Notes: generated by a model from the letters alone, not told the origin. A stretch of 64,000 nt of DNA from Pyropia yezoensis (GCA_009829735.1 CM020619.1:13135777-13199776), one strand, 5' to 3'. Counted from the stretch's first letter, positions 1-11,161 are shown. Translations and numbers: made by a program.

Positions 1-989
1 GGGGCGATACCGTACGGCCCCCACACGACGCTGCTGCTTGTGGTGGCGGCGACCATGTCAAGCACCACGCGCACGGAGCGCGGATGCCAACAGTAGCCCG
101 GCTGGTGAAACTGGTCGTGGTAGGCTGGGTCGGCGGGCTGCCTGGCGGCAGCATCCACGTGAGTGGTGATCGGCAACGTCCCCAGCGTAACGTCTTGGAG
201 CACCAGCGACGAGCGCGCCAGGTGATGGGGAACCCGTGCGGTGGCGGCTCCGTCGGCACCCGTCGACGGTGTCGCGTTGACCACGTTCTCCACCACCACC
301 TCTTCAGCACCCGGCGCGTCAGTGCGCCCGCGTTCCGCGAGCGACGCACCGCTGTCGTCCACGATCATATCGCCAACGTGGACGGCGCTCGCCCGCACGT
401 CATGGTCGTCGTCTGTCAAGTCGGAGGGGCACGGATCGGCCACGCTGGCGGGGCGGGGAAAAGCGCGATCCGATCTGTCCATGACGGACGTCCGCGGCAG
501 CACAACTGGAATGGGCGGCAAACGATGATCGGGTCGGGTGGCCTGAGCGGGGGGTGGTCGTCAACAACGCCCGAACGGGCGAGGAGGGGGGTGGGGGAAG
601 GGGGGCAAGGCGGAATGTCGGTGGGTGGGTGGGGGTGGGTGTGGAGCGTGGCGCGGGGGGTCCGGGGGGGTCTGGGCGAGTGCGGAAAAAACCGCGCGCC
701 GACCGTCACACTGCCAGTCACGCGTGAGGCGGCTCAGGCCTGTGCCTGTGTAGTGACAACAACTCTTAAACGCCGTGAAGTGCATGGTACTTTAAAGTCC
801 AGATTGGACCTATTCCAGAGGCCCTCCCTGGCGCTGCACGTGTTGCTCGCGCTGCTCGTGTTGCTCGTGCTGTTTGTGTTGACGGGGTTGCCCCCCCCCG
901 CCGACCCCCCCACCCCGGGGGCCGAACCGTCTGACGGTCGTGAGACTGAACTATCAGTGGAACTATCATTGACAGAAAGATTTTCGAAA
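1..989. other. no supported gene
   Basis: GC-rich sequence in which several frames are open but none shows a recognisable motif, a domain or a convincing compositional switch. A poly-C/G-rich segment lies near 885-920. I see no RNA gene. It may hold exons of an unrecognised gene. Confidence 0.4.
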
Positions 990-1135
990 TTCTAATTGAT
1001 ATAAGTTTTGTTGCCTCCACCGACTGCCACGTCCCGGGTGGCCGGTGCACGCATAATGGATATGCGGCGATCCGGCACGGGCGGGATCCGGCCAGCCCCG
1101 CCCGCGAAAGACTTTGCCGTGGGCGACTCCGCAAG
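990..1135 (+). repeat. dispersed repeat, copy A
   Basis: Shares a core with copies near 6.1, 7.6 and 27.0 kb. The core starts CACGTCCCGGGTGGCCGGTG, continues through GCACGCATAATGG and GGGATCCGGCCAGCC, and ends GCGAAAGACTTTGCCGTGGGC. An AT-rich segment with TAATTGAT precedes it, as in copies B and C. No coding capacity, tRNA-like box or clear terminal inverted repeat was recognised. Copy A is the most diverged downstream of the core. Confidence 0.8.
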
Positions 1136-3012
1136 CGGCCGCGCGGCCGCAATGCGGGCAAGGGGTGGCAGAACAGGCACAGGCGCCATGCGCATGGGAA
1201 AAAGGGCGACGCGGTAGGGAAGGTATCGGGAGAACCGCCCCTCTCTCTAAAGAGCAAAGGCGCCAAAGTGGACACCTGGCACACAGGGCGGGTGGACGCC
1301 TCTGCCCTGCCACCCCGATCCATCGCCGCACACTGCCGCGCGCGGACGGAGGTGGCACACCCCGTCACCGGCATTGCTACGGGAGAGAGGGGCCACGCCA
1401 GGGACAGCGCCGACGGCAGGGGCACCCGTCAGCCCCCGCCACAGCTGTGATCGTGCAGCGGTACGGAGGCGCTATGTGCCGACCACGCGCCAGCACATCG
1501 CCAAGAAACGAGAAAGAGGGGGCGGCTGCCGCCACTGGCTTTTTCGGGGCGCGTGGTTGGCGTAGCAGGTCCGCGACCGTACCCGGTAGATAGGGGCTGG
1601 AAGGCCGCGGCCGCCATGCCAAGCGCTGACCCGCGGGGGAGCAGTGGGGCCACGTCCCCTCCCCCCCCCCCCCCCCCCCCCCACCCCCGCCCCCCCCCCC
1701 CACCCGTGCCGTCCCCTCTCCCATCTTCCTACTCAAAAGTCAAAGGAGTCGAGGGTGCTCTCCCCCAACGCGCCGGCCCCGCTCGGTGCCGCAACGGTGA
1801 CGCCCGCGACGGCACCAGCGTCGCCGCGGCCTCCACGGCCTTCGCCTCCACCGCCACCACCGTTGAGTAGCCAACCACGCTGAGTAGCCCTCTGGCGGGG
1901 TGTGTACTGCATAGGGTGCCTGGTGGGGCGGCGGGTAGCCACCCACCGCCACGGAACCCGCTGCCCTCAGCAAGGCGCTCGGGCATAACTGGCAGAGCAC
2001 ACGCGCCGCTGCAGATGGTAGTCGCGACGCAATGCGGAGCGAGGGGAGGGGGGCGCGCGCGAAGAGTCGGCCACGGCGTCCCCTGCCGTGGCACCTGCAC
2101 GGGGACGGAGCGGGGCATGACGGAGCAACAGCGCGCGGTCGAGACAGGACAGCAGCAGGGGGCGCCACACTGGCGAGGGGGGGAGCGGGGGTGGGGGGGG
2201 CGTTCGAAGTGGGGCGGGTGCGGGCACATCCCCAGCGCTACTCCCCCCCCCCCCCCCCCCCCCCCCCGCCAACGCAGCACATAAAAAAAAAAAAAAAGGG
2301 TGCTGGGGATGGAGGGAGAGAAAGGGGGGTGCATGGAACGGAGGCGGCGGCCAAGCCGGCCGCGGCCCAGTCATCAATGGCAGGACGCAGCCGTCAAATG
2401 TCTTGCATGGGAGGGGGGACAATAAAGTGCGCAAGGGTGCCATACAAGTGGATATTGACTGTACAGCGTATACATAGCCGGCAACAGGGCGAGCGCGGGA
2501 CGGCCATGTAGAATGGTGCAGCAAGTAGTCGTCCGCGGTCAGGCTACAAGCACTCTCTGTGGAAAATTGGGCCAAGGAGACTGCGGCTGGGATTGGTGGG
2601 GCGACTGCCAGTCCGGTGCTCTATTCAGCCGATGGGAATACAAACTCTGACGTGGCTCTGAATGGATGAATTCTTGGCGAAAGAGTCGACCGGCGACTGG
2701 CGTGCCAACAGGGTGCAAGGCGAGACGACGGACGCGATCATCCTGCTAGATTATCCCTCTTGGCATTGTAGCCTTGTCCCCTGTCCCTCGTACCCTTCCT
2801 TGTGTGCACTGTCCCTGCGCGGGGGGCGGGCGGTTCTCGTCGTGACCATGCCGCGTCGGTCCATGCAAACCGCCAATGGCGGCGCTTTGCACGGGGCCGT
2901 CGAGTCTTTCGTGCTCGTCCTGCGGTTTTTTGGCCTGCTGACGGGCGCCCCCGGCGCCGCGTCCTCCCGCGTCAACGACCTCACGGCAGGGAGGAGCCGC
3001 AGCGGAATGGCT
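1136..3012. other. gene-poor GC-rich stretch with poly-C runs
   Basis: Contains a C-rich homopolymer block at about 1655-1706, a C run at about 2243-2267 followed by an A run, and otherwise unstructured GC-rich sequence. Proline- and glycine-rich ORFs here are products of the homopolymers. Segment 2746-3010 is open on the minus strand without stops, but nothing in it is recognisable. Confidence 0.4.
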
Positions 3013-3512
3013 NNNNNNNNNNNNNNNNNNNNNNNNNNNNNNNNNNNNNNNNNNNNNNNNNNNNNNNNNNNNNNNNNNNNNNNNNNNNNNNNNNNNNNNN
3101 NNNNNNNNNNNNNNNNNNNNNNNNNNNNNNNNNNNNNNNNNNNNNNNNNNNNNNNNNNNNNNNNNNNNNNNNNNNNNNNNNNNNNNNNNNNNNNNNNNNN
3201 NNNNNNNNNNNNNNNNNNNNNNNNNNNNNNNNNNNNNNNNNNNNNNNNNNNNNNNNNNNNNNNNNNNNNNNNNNNNNNNNNNNNNNNNNNNNNNNNNNNN
3301 NNNNNNNNNNNNNNNNNNNNNNNNNNNNNNNNNNNNNNNNNNNNNNNNNNNNNNNNNNNNNNNNNNNNNNNNNNNNNNNNNNNNNNNNNNNNNNNNNNNN
3401 NNNNNNNNNNNNNNNNNNNNNNNNNNNNNNNNNNNNNNNNNNNNNNNNNNNNNNNNNNNNNNNNNNNNNNNNNNNNNNNNNNNNNNNNNNNNNNNNNNNN
3501 NNNNNNNNNNNN
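3013..3512. other. assembly gap (500 N)
   Basis: Exactly 500 N, so probably a placeholder size. The sequence resuming at 3513 matches the 3' part of the dispersed repeat (compare 7840-7930), so the gap falls in or next to a repeat copy and hides its 5' part. Confidence 0.99.
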
Positions 3513-3632
3513 TGCGCGTCGCCTCCTCCCTCTGGGGAGGGGGCGCCCGCCCGCACCGCCGGTGCGGTTTTTCCAGCCGTGCCGTGCCGGTGCCGCTGTT
3601 GGCGCGTCGCCCCCCCCCCCCCCCCCCCCCCT
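3513..3632 (+). repeat. dispersed repeat tail ending in poly-C
   Basis: The segment CTCTGGGGAGGGGGCGCCCG through CCGGTGCGGTTTTTCCAGCCGTG matches the distal part of copy C near 7845-7915. Like that copy it ends GCGTCGCC followed directly by a pure C run (here about 22 nt). The 5' part is lost in the gap. Confidence 0.75.
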
Positions 3633-5420
3633 GAGTCGCGCCCACCCCTCGCGACCGCAGATCCCCTGCCCTGCTTTGCCCGCTCCCCCCCCACCATTAC
3701 CCAGGTGATGTACTGTCAGGGTGGTCTACCCGCCTACAGGTCTTCACGACGGCCATTCTCAGTCCCACAGCTCTTTGCTGACAACAGTATGAATGCATAC
3801 TTGCAGAGTTAAGACAGCTGCCCCCGGTGGCGTGCAAGGACTGCGCGCCGGCCGCTGGTGGAGGGGGTGTGTTCGGCGCTCGCGCGCGGCTGTGGCTCGC
3901 CAGTGTTCCTCGACGTCATCCCCGTCGGGCGGACTCGTCGCGGCTACTCGACCACCACAAGAGGGTCCTTCCGATGCTGTGCGACGGCGTGCGGTGGTCG
4001 CCGCGGGGCCTATTTGCCGACCGTCGGCGGCCGCTGCCCGACGAGCGGCTGGCCGCCCATGCCATGCGGAAGCGGCAGCAGCCGCGGGGCGGGACATGGA
4101 TACCAAAAACGCGCGCATTTGCACTGCGCAGCTGTGGGCGATGCTGTCCGCCCTGGTCAACCGCGGCCGCGACACAGGGGAGCTGCCGTCCGTGGCCGCC
4201 GCCGCCCTCTCTGTGCCGGCCAACGCTGTCCGTGCCGCCACGGTTGAGGTGCGCGTCAGTGGCGTGCGGGCGTTGCGGAACCTGGCCGCGACGCTCAAGG
4301 GGTCCACTGCGGGGTTGGGACGGCTGAGGCGGCGGCGGCCGACAACTCCGACGCGAATGCGGAAGAGGGCGCGACAACAACCGGCAAGGACGCGGTGGCG
4401 ACGCGAGCGCCCCCCCTCCCATCGCTTCACATGCACGGCGCTGCTGTTGGCGCCTACTGGCTAGGGTGGGGAGCCTGGGCGCCCCGGCCGGCACCATCCG
4501 AATGGAACGCTCCATTGGGTCTCGCCACACGACGGCCCAGAGGAGCATCGCCGTAGCGTATTTGTTGGCCGCCCTCGCCGTCGCCCACCGCTGCGCCGCC
4601 GAGGCCCCTGGGGGGGTGGCGCACAATGCCCCTGCCAGGACCGGGCATGGGAGGTCGTGACGCTGATACTCGCCCGCCCGCCCCCGCCTGCCGTGGTCGC
4701 CATCGCAGAAGTGGGCACGGGGGAAGGAGGAGGCGGAAGGGGGGGGGGGGGGGGACACTGCAAGGGACGTTCAACGCAGCGGTGGAAAGCGGGTACCAGA
4801 GCAGGGGGAGGGCGCGGCCGTGGGAAAAGCACCGTCACCCCGGGCGCTGACGCCGCCCGAAGAAAACTCCGCCGCCCCTTCCGCTCTGCCCCCACCGTCG
4901 CCGCCGCCAAATCCTCGGCCTTGTCCCCGCTGTCCTCCTCCGCCCCACTGCACCCCTTGCCACTGCGTTTTCGGCATCTCAACAATCAGGCCCAAAAGCC
5001 CCTCCGTTCGCACCTGCTTCCTTCTCCCCACCCACGTCGACGGCTCTGCCCCCCTCGCCGTTCCAACCTTCCTCGCCGTCTGCACCCCCACGCGCCCCCC
5101 TCGATCCGACGAGCCATGAGCCCCTCGGCCCAGTCAGAGTGCCTGAACAGGGCTGACGACAGCTCTGCCCCTGCACATATGACGGCTTTCACGTGCCGTT
5201 GTGAGCAACACGCTTGTTGAGGCGCTGCGTGACGCTGCCTCGAGCACGGCGTGGGCCTTTTCCCCGGGCACAAGGTCGTACTGCCCCCCCCCCCCCCGCA
5301 CCCTCCTGCCACCACGCCACGGGACTTGCGCTCACTGCCCCTCAAACAGCCCTCAGGACACACATCACCCGGGCAGTGGTTCGCCTGTGCCCAGCACACG
5401 GTGGCTTGGTCTCCGATGAG
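3633..5420. other. GC-rich stretch with one weak coding candidate
   Basis: Mostly unstructured GC-rich DNA. A G run of about 15 nt sits near 4740-4754 and a C run near 5285-5297. The only segment that reads like a folded protein is 4096-4464 (+), listed separately. No RNA gene or transposon end was seen. Confidence 0.35.
4096..4464 (+). CDS. hypothetical protein or exon, 122 aa
   Basis: Not recognised. The ATG at 4096 opens a frame whose first 65 residues have ordinary amphipathic composition (an AQLWAMLSALVNRG helix, then SVAAAALSVPANAVRAATVE). It then turns into an Arg-rich tail with clusters such as RRRRPTTPTRMRKR. The frame stays open upstream to about 3793, so this could be the last part of a longer exon. 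There is no domain match by eye. It may be a shadow of GC-rich DNA; only the compositional contrast supports it. Confidence 0.22.
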   Translation: MDTKNARICTAQLWAMLSALVNRGRDTGELPSVAAAALSVPANAVRAATVEVRVSGVRALRNLAATLKGSTAGLGRLRRRRPTTPTRMRKRARQQPARTRWRRERPPSHRFTCTALLLAPTG

Positions 5421-5429
5421 AATTATTTT

Positions 5430-5855
5430 TGACCGCCAGAAGGAGAATGAAGGCCAGAAGAGGAGTGGCTGCTTGGAACGCGGTGACCGCCGCCACGATG
5501 GAAGAAGTCGCCGTCAGGGGGGTGCCCGCCGGGAGGGGGGTGACCGCCGCCACGAGGGGGGGGGAACGCCGCAAGGGTGGTGGTCACCGCCGCCACGAGG
5601 GGGGTGACCGCAAGGAGCGGGGTGACCTGTGGCATGGAGGTGTCCGCCGCCAGAGGGGGTGTAAGCGCCTGTAGGGGGGTGACCGCCAGCAGAAGGGGGC
5701 TGACCGCCAGCAGGAGGGGGCTGACCGCCAGCAGGAGGGCAGCCGCGGTCAGGGGGGAAGCAGCGGGCAGCGGGCAGGGGCAGCCGCGGGCGGAGGGGGT
5801 GCCGACAGGGAGGGCGTGACGGCGGCTACCAGTACGAGGGGGGGGGGGGTCCATC
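5430..5855. repeat. degenerate minisatellite (GACCGCC-type units)
   Basis: Successive imperfect units built on GGGGG..TGACCGCC(A)GC. The cleanest stretch, 5675-5750, has 24-bp units such as GGGGGCTGACCGCCAGCAGG. On the minus strand the array reads as an 8-residue LLLAVSPL repeat; no gene is claimed. A short AT-richer segment (about 5880-5960) follows. Confidence 0.7.
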
Positions 5856-6063
5856 GACTACAGGTACATACGGCTGAAAACAGCAGGTAACCTTATTGCC
5901 ATCGTCACATGAGTTCCAACCTTACTACCATCAACAGTTACTTACTTCCTTCCAGCGCTCACCCCGTCCCTAATGACGGGAATACCCCCCCGCCAACCCC
6001 CCCCTCCCCCCACCCCTCACAAACCGTTCTACAGTAACGAGGCTTAACAATTATTGAAAAAAT

Positions 6064-6305
6064 GACTGCTGTAATGTTAATTGATACAACTACCGTCGCC
6101 ATCACCGACTGCCACGTTCGTTGCCTCCACCGACTGCCACGTCCCGGGTGGCCGGTGCACGCATAATGATTGTGCGGCGACCCGGCCGGGTGGGGATCCG
6201 GCCAGCCGGGTCCGCGAAAGACTTTGCCGTGGACGGCTCCCCGCATGCGCCCGCGAACGGGGAATCCGCGCGGTGTGGCGATACGCCCATCCCACCGTGC
6301 GCGCC
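6064..6305 (+). repeat. dispersed repeat, copy B
   Basis: Begins with an AT-rich lead (GACTGCTGTAATGTTAATTG) nearly identical to copy C. It has the core with the GTGCACGCATAATG and GACTTTGCCGTG blocks, then a distal block CGCGGTGTGGCGATACG also shared with C. The motif CGACTGCCACGT is duplicated at the start of the core. A GGC repeat and a G run (about 6390-6440) follow within 100 bp. Confidence 0.85.
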
Positions 6306-7591
6306 TGTGGGGGTGGGATGGGCGGCTGGCCGCACGGGAGGCGGCCGCCGACGCTGCCGACGCTGTAGCCGCCGCGCCCGACGGTGAGCGGGGCGGCGGC
6401 GGCGGCGGCGGCGGGGGAGGGGGGGGGGGGGGGGGGGGCGCCAGGACCGGTGGCGTGCCGACGGAAGCCGGGGGGGGGGGTGGGCGTTGGCCCCTCACCC
6501 CCCCCCCCGGCGTGCCCTCCCCAGCCTCTCTCAGACCTTGCCATCGTAATTCCCACCCGCCTCCCACGCGGCAACCAGCCCCTTGAACAGCTCCTTGCGG
6601 TCGGCGGGCAACGCCGGCAGCACCCTCCGCGCGTCGCCCCCCCCCCCCCGCCCCCCCCAACCCCCCCCCGCCCCCCACGCCGAGCACCGCCTTGACCACC
6701 CCCACCAGCGCCGCCGCCACCCCCGCGTCGGCCACCGCGGCCGTCGCCCCCGTCTCGTCCGCGGCGAGTGCCGCCTGGATGTGCGGGGCGGTGGCCGCCG
6801 CCGCTGTCCGCTCCCTGCCCCCGCCGCCCGCCGCCGCTGGCAGTGCCCCCCCCACCACCCGCAGACCGGGCGGCCACGGCCGCACCGCCGGCCACGTCGC
6901 CCACCACCGTCGCCGCACGGCGGCGGCCGCGGGGGCGTGCCCACGGCGGGCGGCGGCGGCGCCCAGCGTGCAGGCAATGGCCGCGAGCTCGAGGCCCGCG
7001 GCGGGGGCGGCGGCGGCGGCGGGGGCACCGCCCTCCCCCTAGGCGGGGGTCGGCGGCAGCCCCGTTGGGGAGCCCACCGCACTACCCGCTCGTGCACCCG
7101 CCCCGCCCTGCCTGCCTCCTCCGCGCCCCCCCTGCCCCCCCCCCCCATCTCTCTTGGGGGCTGTTTTTGCTTGCGCCACCCAAGAGCACCCCGCCAGGCC
7201 GAGACAGCCGCGCAACGTCCCACTCCCTGGGGAGGTCAGGGGCACGTGCCCCCCACCACAACCCGCAACGCCCCCCTTCCCACCCAATCCACGTCGCCCC
7301 TCGTGCGGCAGACAGAGGAACGTGTGTGTGCGGCGGTGGTGTGGTGCGCGTGCGGGAGACGCTAGGGTACCTCCCCCGCCCACCCTCCCTCACCTCCCTC
7401 ATCCCCGGGATCGCCCTCCCTGCACGCCCCCCGCCCCTCCCCTGCCCCTCCATCCACCCCCTCCCCCACCATCCCCCCCCCGCCCGCCGCCGCCGCCACC
7501 GCCACCGCCCACCCATGCCGCCACAGCCCGGGCGGCGGCGGCCGCCCCCGCCGCCGCGGCCCGCCAGGCCGCCTAGCGAGACTTGACAATC
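6306..7591. other. region between repeat copies B and C
   Basis: Very GC-rich, with a G run at about 6418-6438 and C-rich blocks near 6640-6680. Copies B and C flank it in the same orientation. The only candidate coding sequence is a minus-strand C-terminal fragment (next entry). Confidence 0.35.
6531..6919 (-). CDS. possible C-terminal coding fragment, frame-broken
   Basis: Not recognised. On the minus strand one frame (about 6919-6690) reads as an Ala-rich helical segment (AALAADETGATAAVADAG, then AAALVGVVKAVLGV). After a homopolymer G/C block the neighbouring frame continues as LPADRKELFKGLVAAWEAGG and stops at 6531. The two halves read like one protein interrupted by a length error in the homopolymer. 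Support is compositional only; the opposite strand is also open. Confidence 0.22.
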
Positions 7592-7919
7592 AGGACTGCT
7601 GTAATGGTAATTGATACAACTACCGACGCCTCCACCGACTGCCACGTCCGTCGCCTCCATCTCCACCGACTGCCACGTCCCGGGTGGCCGGTGCACGCAT
7701 AATGGATGTGCGGCGACCCGGCCGGGTGGGGATCCGGCCAGCCGGGTCCGCGAAAGACTTTGCCGTGGGCGGCTCCCTCCATGCGCCCGCGAGCGGGGAT
7801 TCCGCGCGGTGTGGCGATACGTCCATCCTACCGTGCACGCCGCCTCCTTCCTCTGGGGAGGGGGGCGCCCGCCCGAACCGCCGGTGCGGTATTTCCAGCC
7901 GTGCTGGTGCCGCTCTTGA
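7592..7919 (+). repeat. dispersed repeat, copy C (longest copy)
   Basis: Shows the whole unit: AT-rich lead, duplicated CGACTGCCACGT, the core, the CGCGGTGTGGCGATACG block, the CTCTGGGGAGG and GCCGGTGCGGTATTTCCAGCCG blocks, then GACGCGTCGCC running straight into a long C tract. It ties together copies A and B, the tail at 3513-3632 and the inverted copy D. Confidence 0.85.
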
Positions 7920-7924
7920 CGCGT

Positions 7925-7926
7925 CG

Positions 7927-7982
<56 letters not shown>

Positions 7983-8006
7983 ACCCCCCCCCCCCTCCCC
8001 CCCCCG

Positions 8007-8040
<34 letters not shown>

Positions 8041-8041
8041 C
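7925..8041 (+). repeat. poly-C tract of about 110 nt
   Basis: Almost pure C, interrupted by single A, T or G at a few places. It starts directly after repeat copy C. Its true length is uncertain because such runs assemble poorly. Confidence 0.9.
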
Positions 8042-9399
8042 CATTTCCCAGGTGGTGTGGGTTGTGACGGCTGCTGGGTTGCGTGCATGTCAGTGGGGGG
8101 GTGCTTGCATTTGGCGTGGAGGTGTGGAGCGTTGCGGTGCAGACGGGGTGGACGGTCGGCGGTTGGGCGGGCGGAGTACGGGCGCGGCGGTCTTTTATGG
8201 AGGAAAGGGGTGGGTAGCGCCGTCATCGCCAGTGTAGTTTTCCGTCGGCGGCACGGGCGTCGCCGGTGGCTGCGCCATCCCCCGAGCCCACCCCTCGCAG
8301 CCATCCACCTTCCTGTTTCTCCTCCCCTCCCGACGGGTGGGGACACCCAAAAGCCCACTTTCAGCTCAAACTCCTTTGCCATGGCGTATTCAGAGACCCC
8401 CCCCCGGCAGCGACGCGCTTTCTTCCGCCGCCCCCATCCCAGCGGAATCCCAGGCAATCGCAGGCCGCACCCCCCCCCCCCCCCCCCCCCGGGCAGCCCA
8501 CACGAGCAGCCGCCACAGCCGGCACAGCCACCTGAAAAAGTCAACTGCCGCTCCTCAGCAGCCGCAGCCACCCACGCGCCCCCACCGCGCACAAACGCCA
8601 CCAGCCCGCTATCGGCTGCCACAGAAGGATGCACATAGTCAGCGACCACGATGGTGTCCCCTAGGTCCCCGCTACCGCTGCCATGGTCGCCCGCGCCAAT
8701 GCCAATGCCGGCGCGGAGCCCACCACCTTTGCCACCGCCGCCGACATCGCCGCCGCCGCCGCCGCCGGCCATGACAGGTAGACTTGCCAGGCCTGAGAAA
8801 GGACCCGCCAGGAAGCCTCACGGGAAGCCCCCTGGGGAGGCGGTCCAGAACCCCCCCGGGAAGCCGACAGGAAACCCAGCCGGGAGTCCAGGGGCGAGTC
8901 CGGCAGGGAAGCCACTGGGAGAGCCCGCCGGCGACCCCGGGGGGAGCTCTCCCCGCATAGCTTCCATCGCCGCCGCCATCCCCATCCGAGGGTCGGCGCG
9001 CCACGCGGCAAGCGCAGCCCGTGCCGCCGCCGCCGCAGCGGGAGTAGCACTTCGTGACGAAGCTGTGGCGGCTGTCGCCGCTGCTGCAGCCGCCGCCAGC
9101 GTTGTGGAAGTTGACAGCGACGGCATGGGCGGCAGGGGGGGGCAGCTGTGGCATTGGGGGAAAGCGCGGCGGCAGCTGAGGCGTGGGCGGGAAGGGCGGC
9201 AGCGCTAGGCAGGCGACCAGGCGCCGGGCATCGCAGCTGCATCCGGGCGCCGCAGCCGGCGAGGGCCAGCGCAGCGGGTCTCACACCATGTCTTTAACAG
9301 ACGGCCGATTTGACAGGCAACGCGGCTTGTGCGGCCCGTTGCACGTACGACTGTCAACACCAAATGGCCCGTCGGCGAAACTGGTACATATTCGCATGT
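8042..9399. other. GC-rich stretch with weak coding candidates on both strands
   Basis: On the minus strand, 8772-8052 contains non-repetitive residues (ADYVHPSVAADSGLVAFVRG, EYAMAKEFELKVGFWVSP), and 9126-8818 reads as an Ala-rich helix followed by a GFPAGL/GSPAG-type repeat. On the plus strand 8773-8950 reads as a KPPG/GNPAG repeat. I cannot decide the strand and recognise no domain. The last 150 bp before the transposon look non-coding. Confidence 0.3.
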
Positions 9400-9443
9400 G
9401 AGTCACCGTGATAAATTCTGAAAATCTGTGATAAAATCTGACC
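9400..9443 (+). repeat. transposon left terminal inverted repeat
   Basis: Starts GAGTCACCGTGATAAATTCT. It contains two direct TGATAAA motifs and is preceded by TGT. Confidence 0.92.
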
Positions 9444-9505
9444 GGACCGTCGGCGACAGAGAGAGAATACGGAGCAGATACAAGAACAAAAAAATCATAT
9501 CTCGT

Positions 9506-11161
9506 CTACTCCGTGTGCTTAGGTACATCTGAACAGACCACATTATGCGCACTCACCAGCGCCTTGCCTTCACTGATTTTCAAGCACTGGGAGCAAACAC
9601 GGAATGCCGCGCAGGCGCACACGTGCCAATCCTTGCCACCCCGATGTACCCGTTGGTTGCAGGCGCGGCAGACCAGCAGCAGCTTCTGCTCGGCCTCCTC
9701 CGCGCGCAGGGCAAGCTTGGCAGCCTTGTCCGCCTCCTTCTCAGCCGCGGCGGCCGCCTTGTCGGCCAGCGCCTTGGCGTCCGCGGCCACCCGCGCCTCG
9801 TGCTGGGCGATGAGGTCCTTGCCGCGATACACCTTGGCCTTTTTGACCACTGCCACGCCCGATACCACCTTTTTCTGGTCGGCCGTGCGTTGGTCATACG
9901 CCTGACGGATGACCACAGCCGCAGCCGCGCGTGATTGGTCAGCCACGCCGTCAGAAGGAAGCCCAATCCCATGGTTGACGCGCGCCGGCTCGATGACTCG
10001 CTTGCGGTCCCACGGGTAGAGGCCGACCGACTTGAACGCCGCCTGGATGGTCTCCCGGGTGAGGGCCAAGCGCTCCGCCTCGTATGCCGCCTCCAGGAGA
10101 GAGTCACGGGTCGGCTGGTTCGTCATGAGCGCCTGGATGATCTTGTCGTCGGACAGGACAGGGACGACCTTCTTGATCCGGGCAAAACACTTGTCATCGA
10201 GCACCTGCAGCCAGTGGGAGGTATTGGCGACCAACCACCAACACAACACGTTGCTCTTGAGAGCCGCGCGCACCACCTCGACCTGCCGGTGCGCTCCGAG
10301 CTGGTCCCCAATGAGCATACACTCCTGGTTAGGGTTGCGCAGGCGCCATTCGTCGCAAAAGGCCTTCATCACGACCGCAAACGTGGCCGCGTCGACAAAG
10401 CCCGACTCTGTGCACCCATACAGCCGCAGCCAGGTGCCCCTCGTCCGCTGCTGGACGCGTGACAGGGTGAAACGCGTGGCTGCCGCATCATTGTCCCCAA
10501 AGCGCGCGCGGAAGATATACACGGACAGGAAGGGAGCCCCATTTGCGGCCACAAAGCTCAATATGGAGGCCACAGTGGCCCACCGCGTGCTGGCAGCGTT
10601 TGGGCGCTCTCTGTCGGTAGCTTGGATGCGTTGCACGGCCAGCCGGTCGCGCCCCCCGACGAGGCGGCACTCATCGTAGTTGAGGATGGCAGAGGGGGGG
10701 AGGCGGTGGTCTTTCAAGAACTTCTCCACCTGGTCAGCCCAGTCGACGACCACCTCAAACATTGAGGTCGAGTTGCGCTTGTCGGCGAGGGCCTTGGCCG
10801 TGCGGGAGGAGAGGTGCTCCCGGTGACGCTTGACCCAAGACCGTGCCCACGTCTCGCCGACCTTCTTGCCCCACAGGTCCCGCACGAGGGAGGCCAGTTG
10901 CGGCCGGGTGAGGGGGAAGTTGGTGTGGCTGAAGGCCTGCACCGCGTACAGCAGCGCCAGGTCCTCCGCCGCCGACAGGATGTTGTTGCCATGGTGCACC
11001 CCCTCCCCCCCCCGGGCAGCGTAGTAGGCCGTCCTCAGCGCCCCCACAGTGAAGCCCGTGGACCCGTGAACGGCCAACAAAGCATCCTTGAGCAGCTCCC
11101 CGGCACGGACGCGCTCCATGATGAGCGGGACTGCTTTGGCGGTCGTCTTTGGCGCCTCCAT
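9506..11161 (-). CDS. pogo-like DDE transposase, 551 aa
   Basis: Catalyses cut-and-paste transposition of its element in the nucleus. The first ATG at 11161 follows a shorter GTG-opened extension. Visible parts in order: a CENP-B-type helix-turn-helix region (LASLVRDLWGKKVGETWARSWVKRH is its recognisable part, roughly residues 88-112), then the catalytic core with NYDECRL (first Asp), IGDQLGAHR (second Asp) and NTSHWLQVLDDKCFARIKK (third Asp), as in the DDE_1/pogo family. A Lys/Ala/Glu-rich coiled segment leads to a Cys-rich C-terminus with CRAC, HVCAC and CSQC, probably a zinc-binding module. The core has no stop or obvious loss. Pogo elements normally duplicate TA, so the flanking TGT is odd. 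Confidence 0.9.
   Translation of the reverse strand: MEAPKTTAKAVPLIMERVRAGELLKDALLAVHGSTGFTVGALRTAYYAARGGEGVHHGNNILSAAEDLALLYAVQAFSHTNFPLTRPQLASLVRDLWGKKVGETWARSWVKRHREHLSSRTAKALADKRNSTSMFEVVVDWADQVEKFLKDHRLPPSAILNYDECRLVGGRDRLAVQRIQATDRERPNAASTRWATVASILSFVAANGAPFLSVYIFRARFGDNDAAATRFTLSRVQQRTRGTWLRLYGCTESGFVDAATFAVVMKAFCDEWRLRNPNQECMLIGDQLGAHRQVEVVRAALKSNVLCWWLVANTSHWLQVLDDKCFARIKKVVPVLSDDKIIQALMTNQPTRDSLLEAAYEAERLALTRETIQAAFKSVGLYPWDRKRVIEPARVNHGIGLPSDGVADQSRAAAAVVIRQAYDQRTADQKKVVSGVAVVKKAKVYRGKDLIAQHEARVAADAKALADKAAAAAEKEADKAAKLALRAEEAEQKLLLVCRACNQRVHRGGKDWHVCACAAFRVCSQCLKISEGKALVSAHNVVCSDVPKHTE

Noticed and set aside
5423-5854. Minus-strand LLLAVSPL repeat ORF as a membrane protein
   Set aside because: It is the reverse reading of the GACCGCC minisatellite, with no start context or flanking protein-like sequence.
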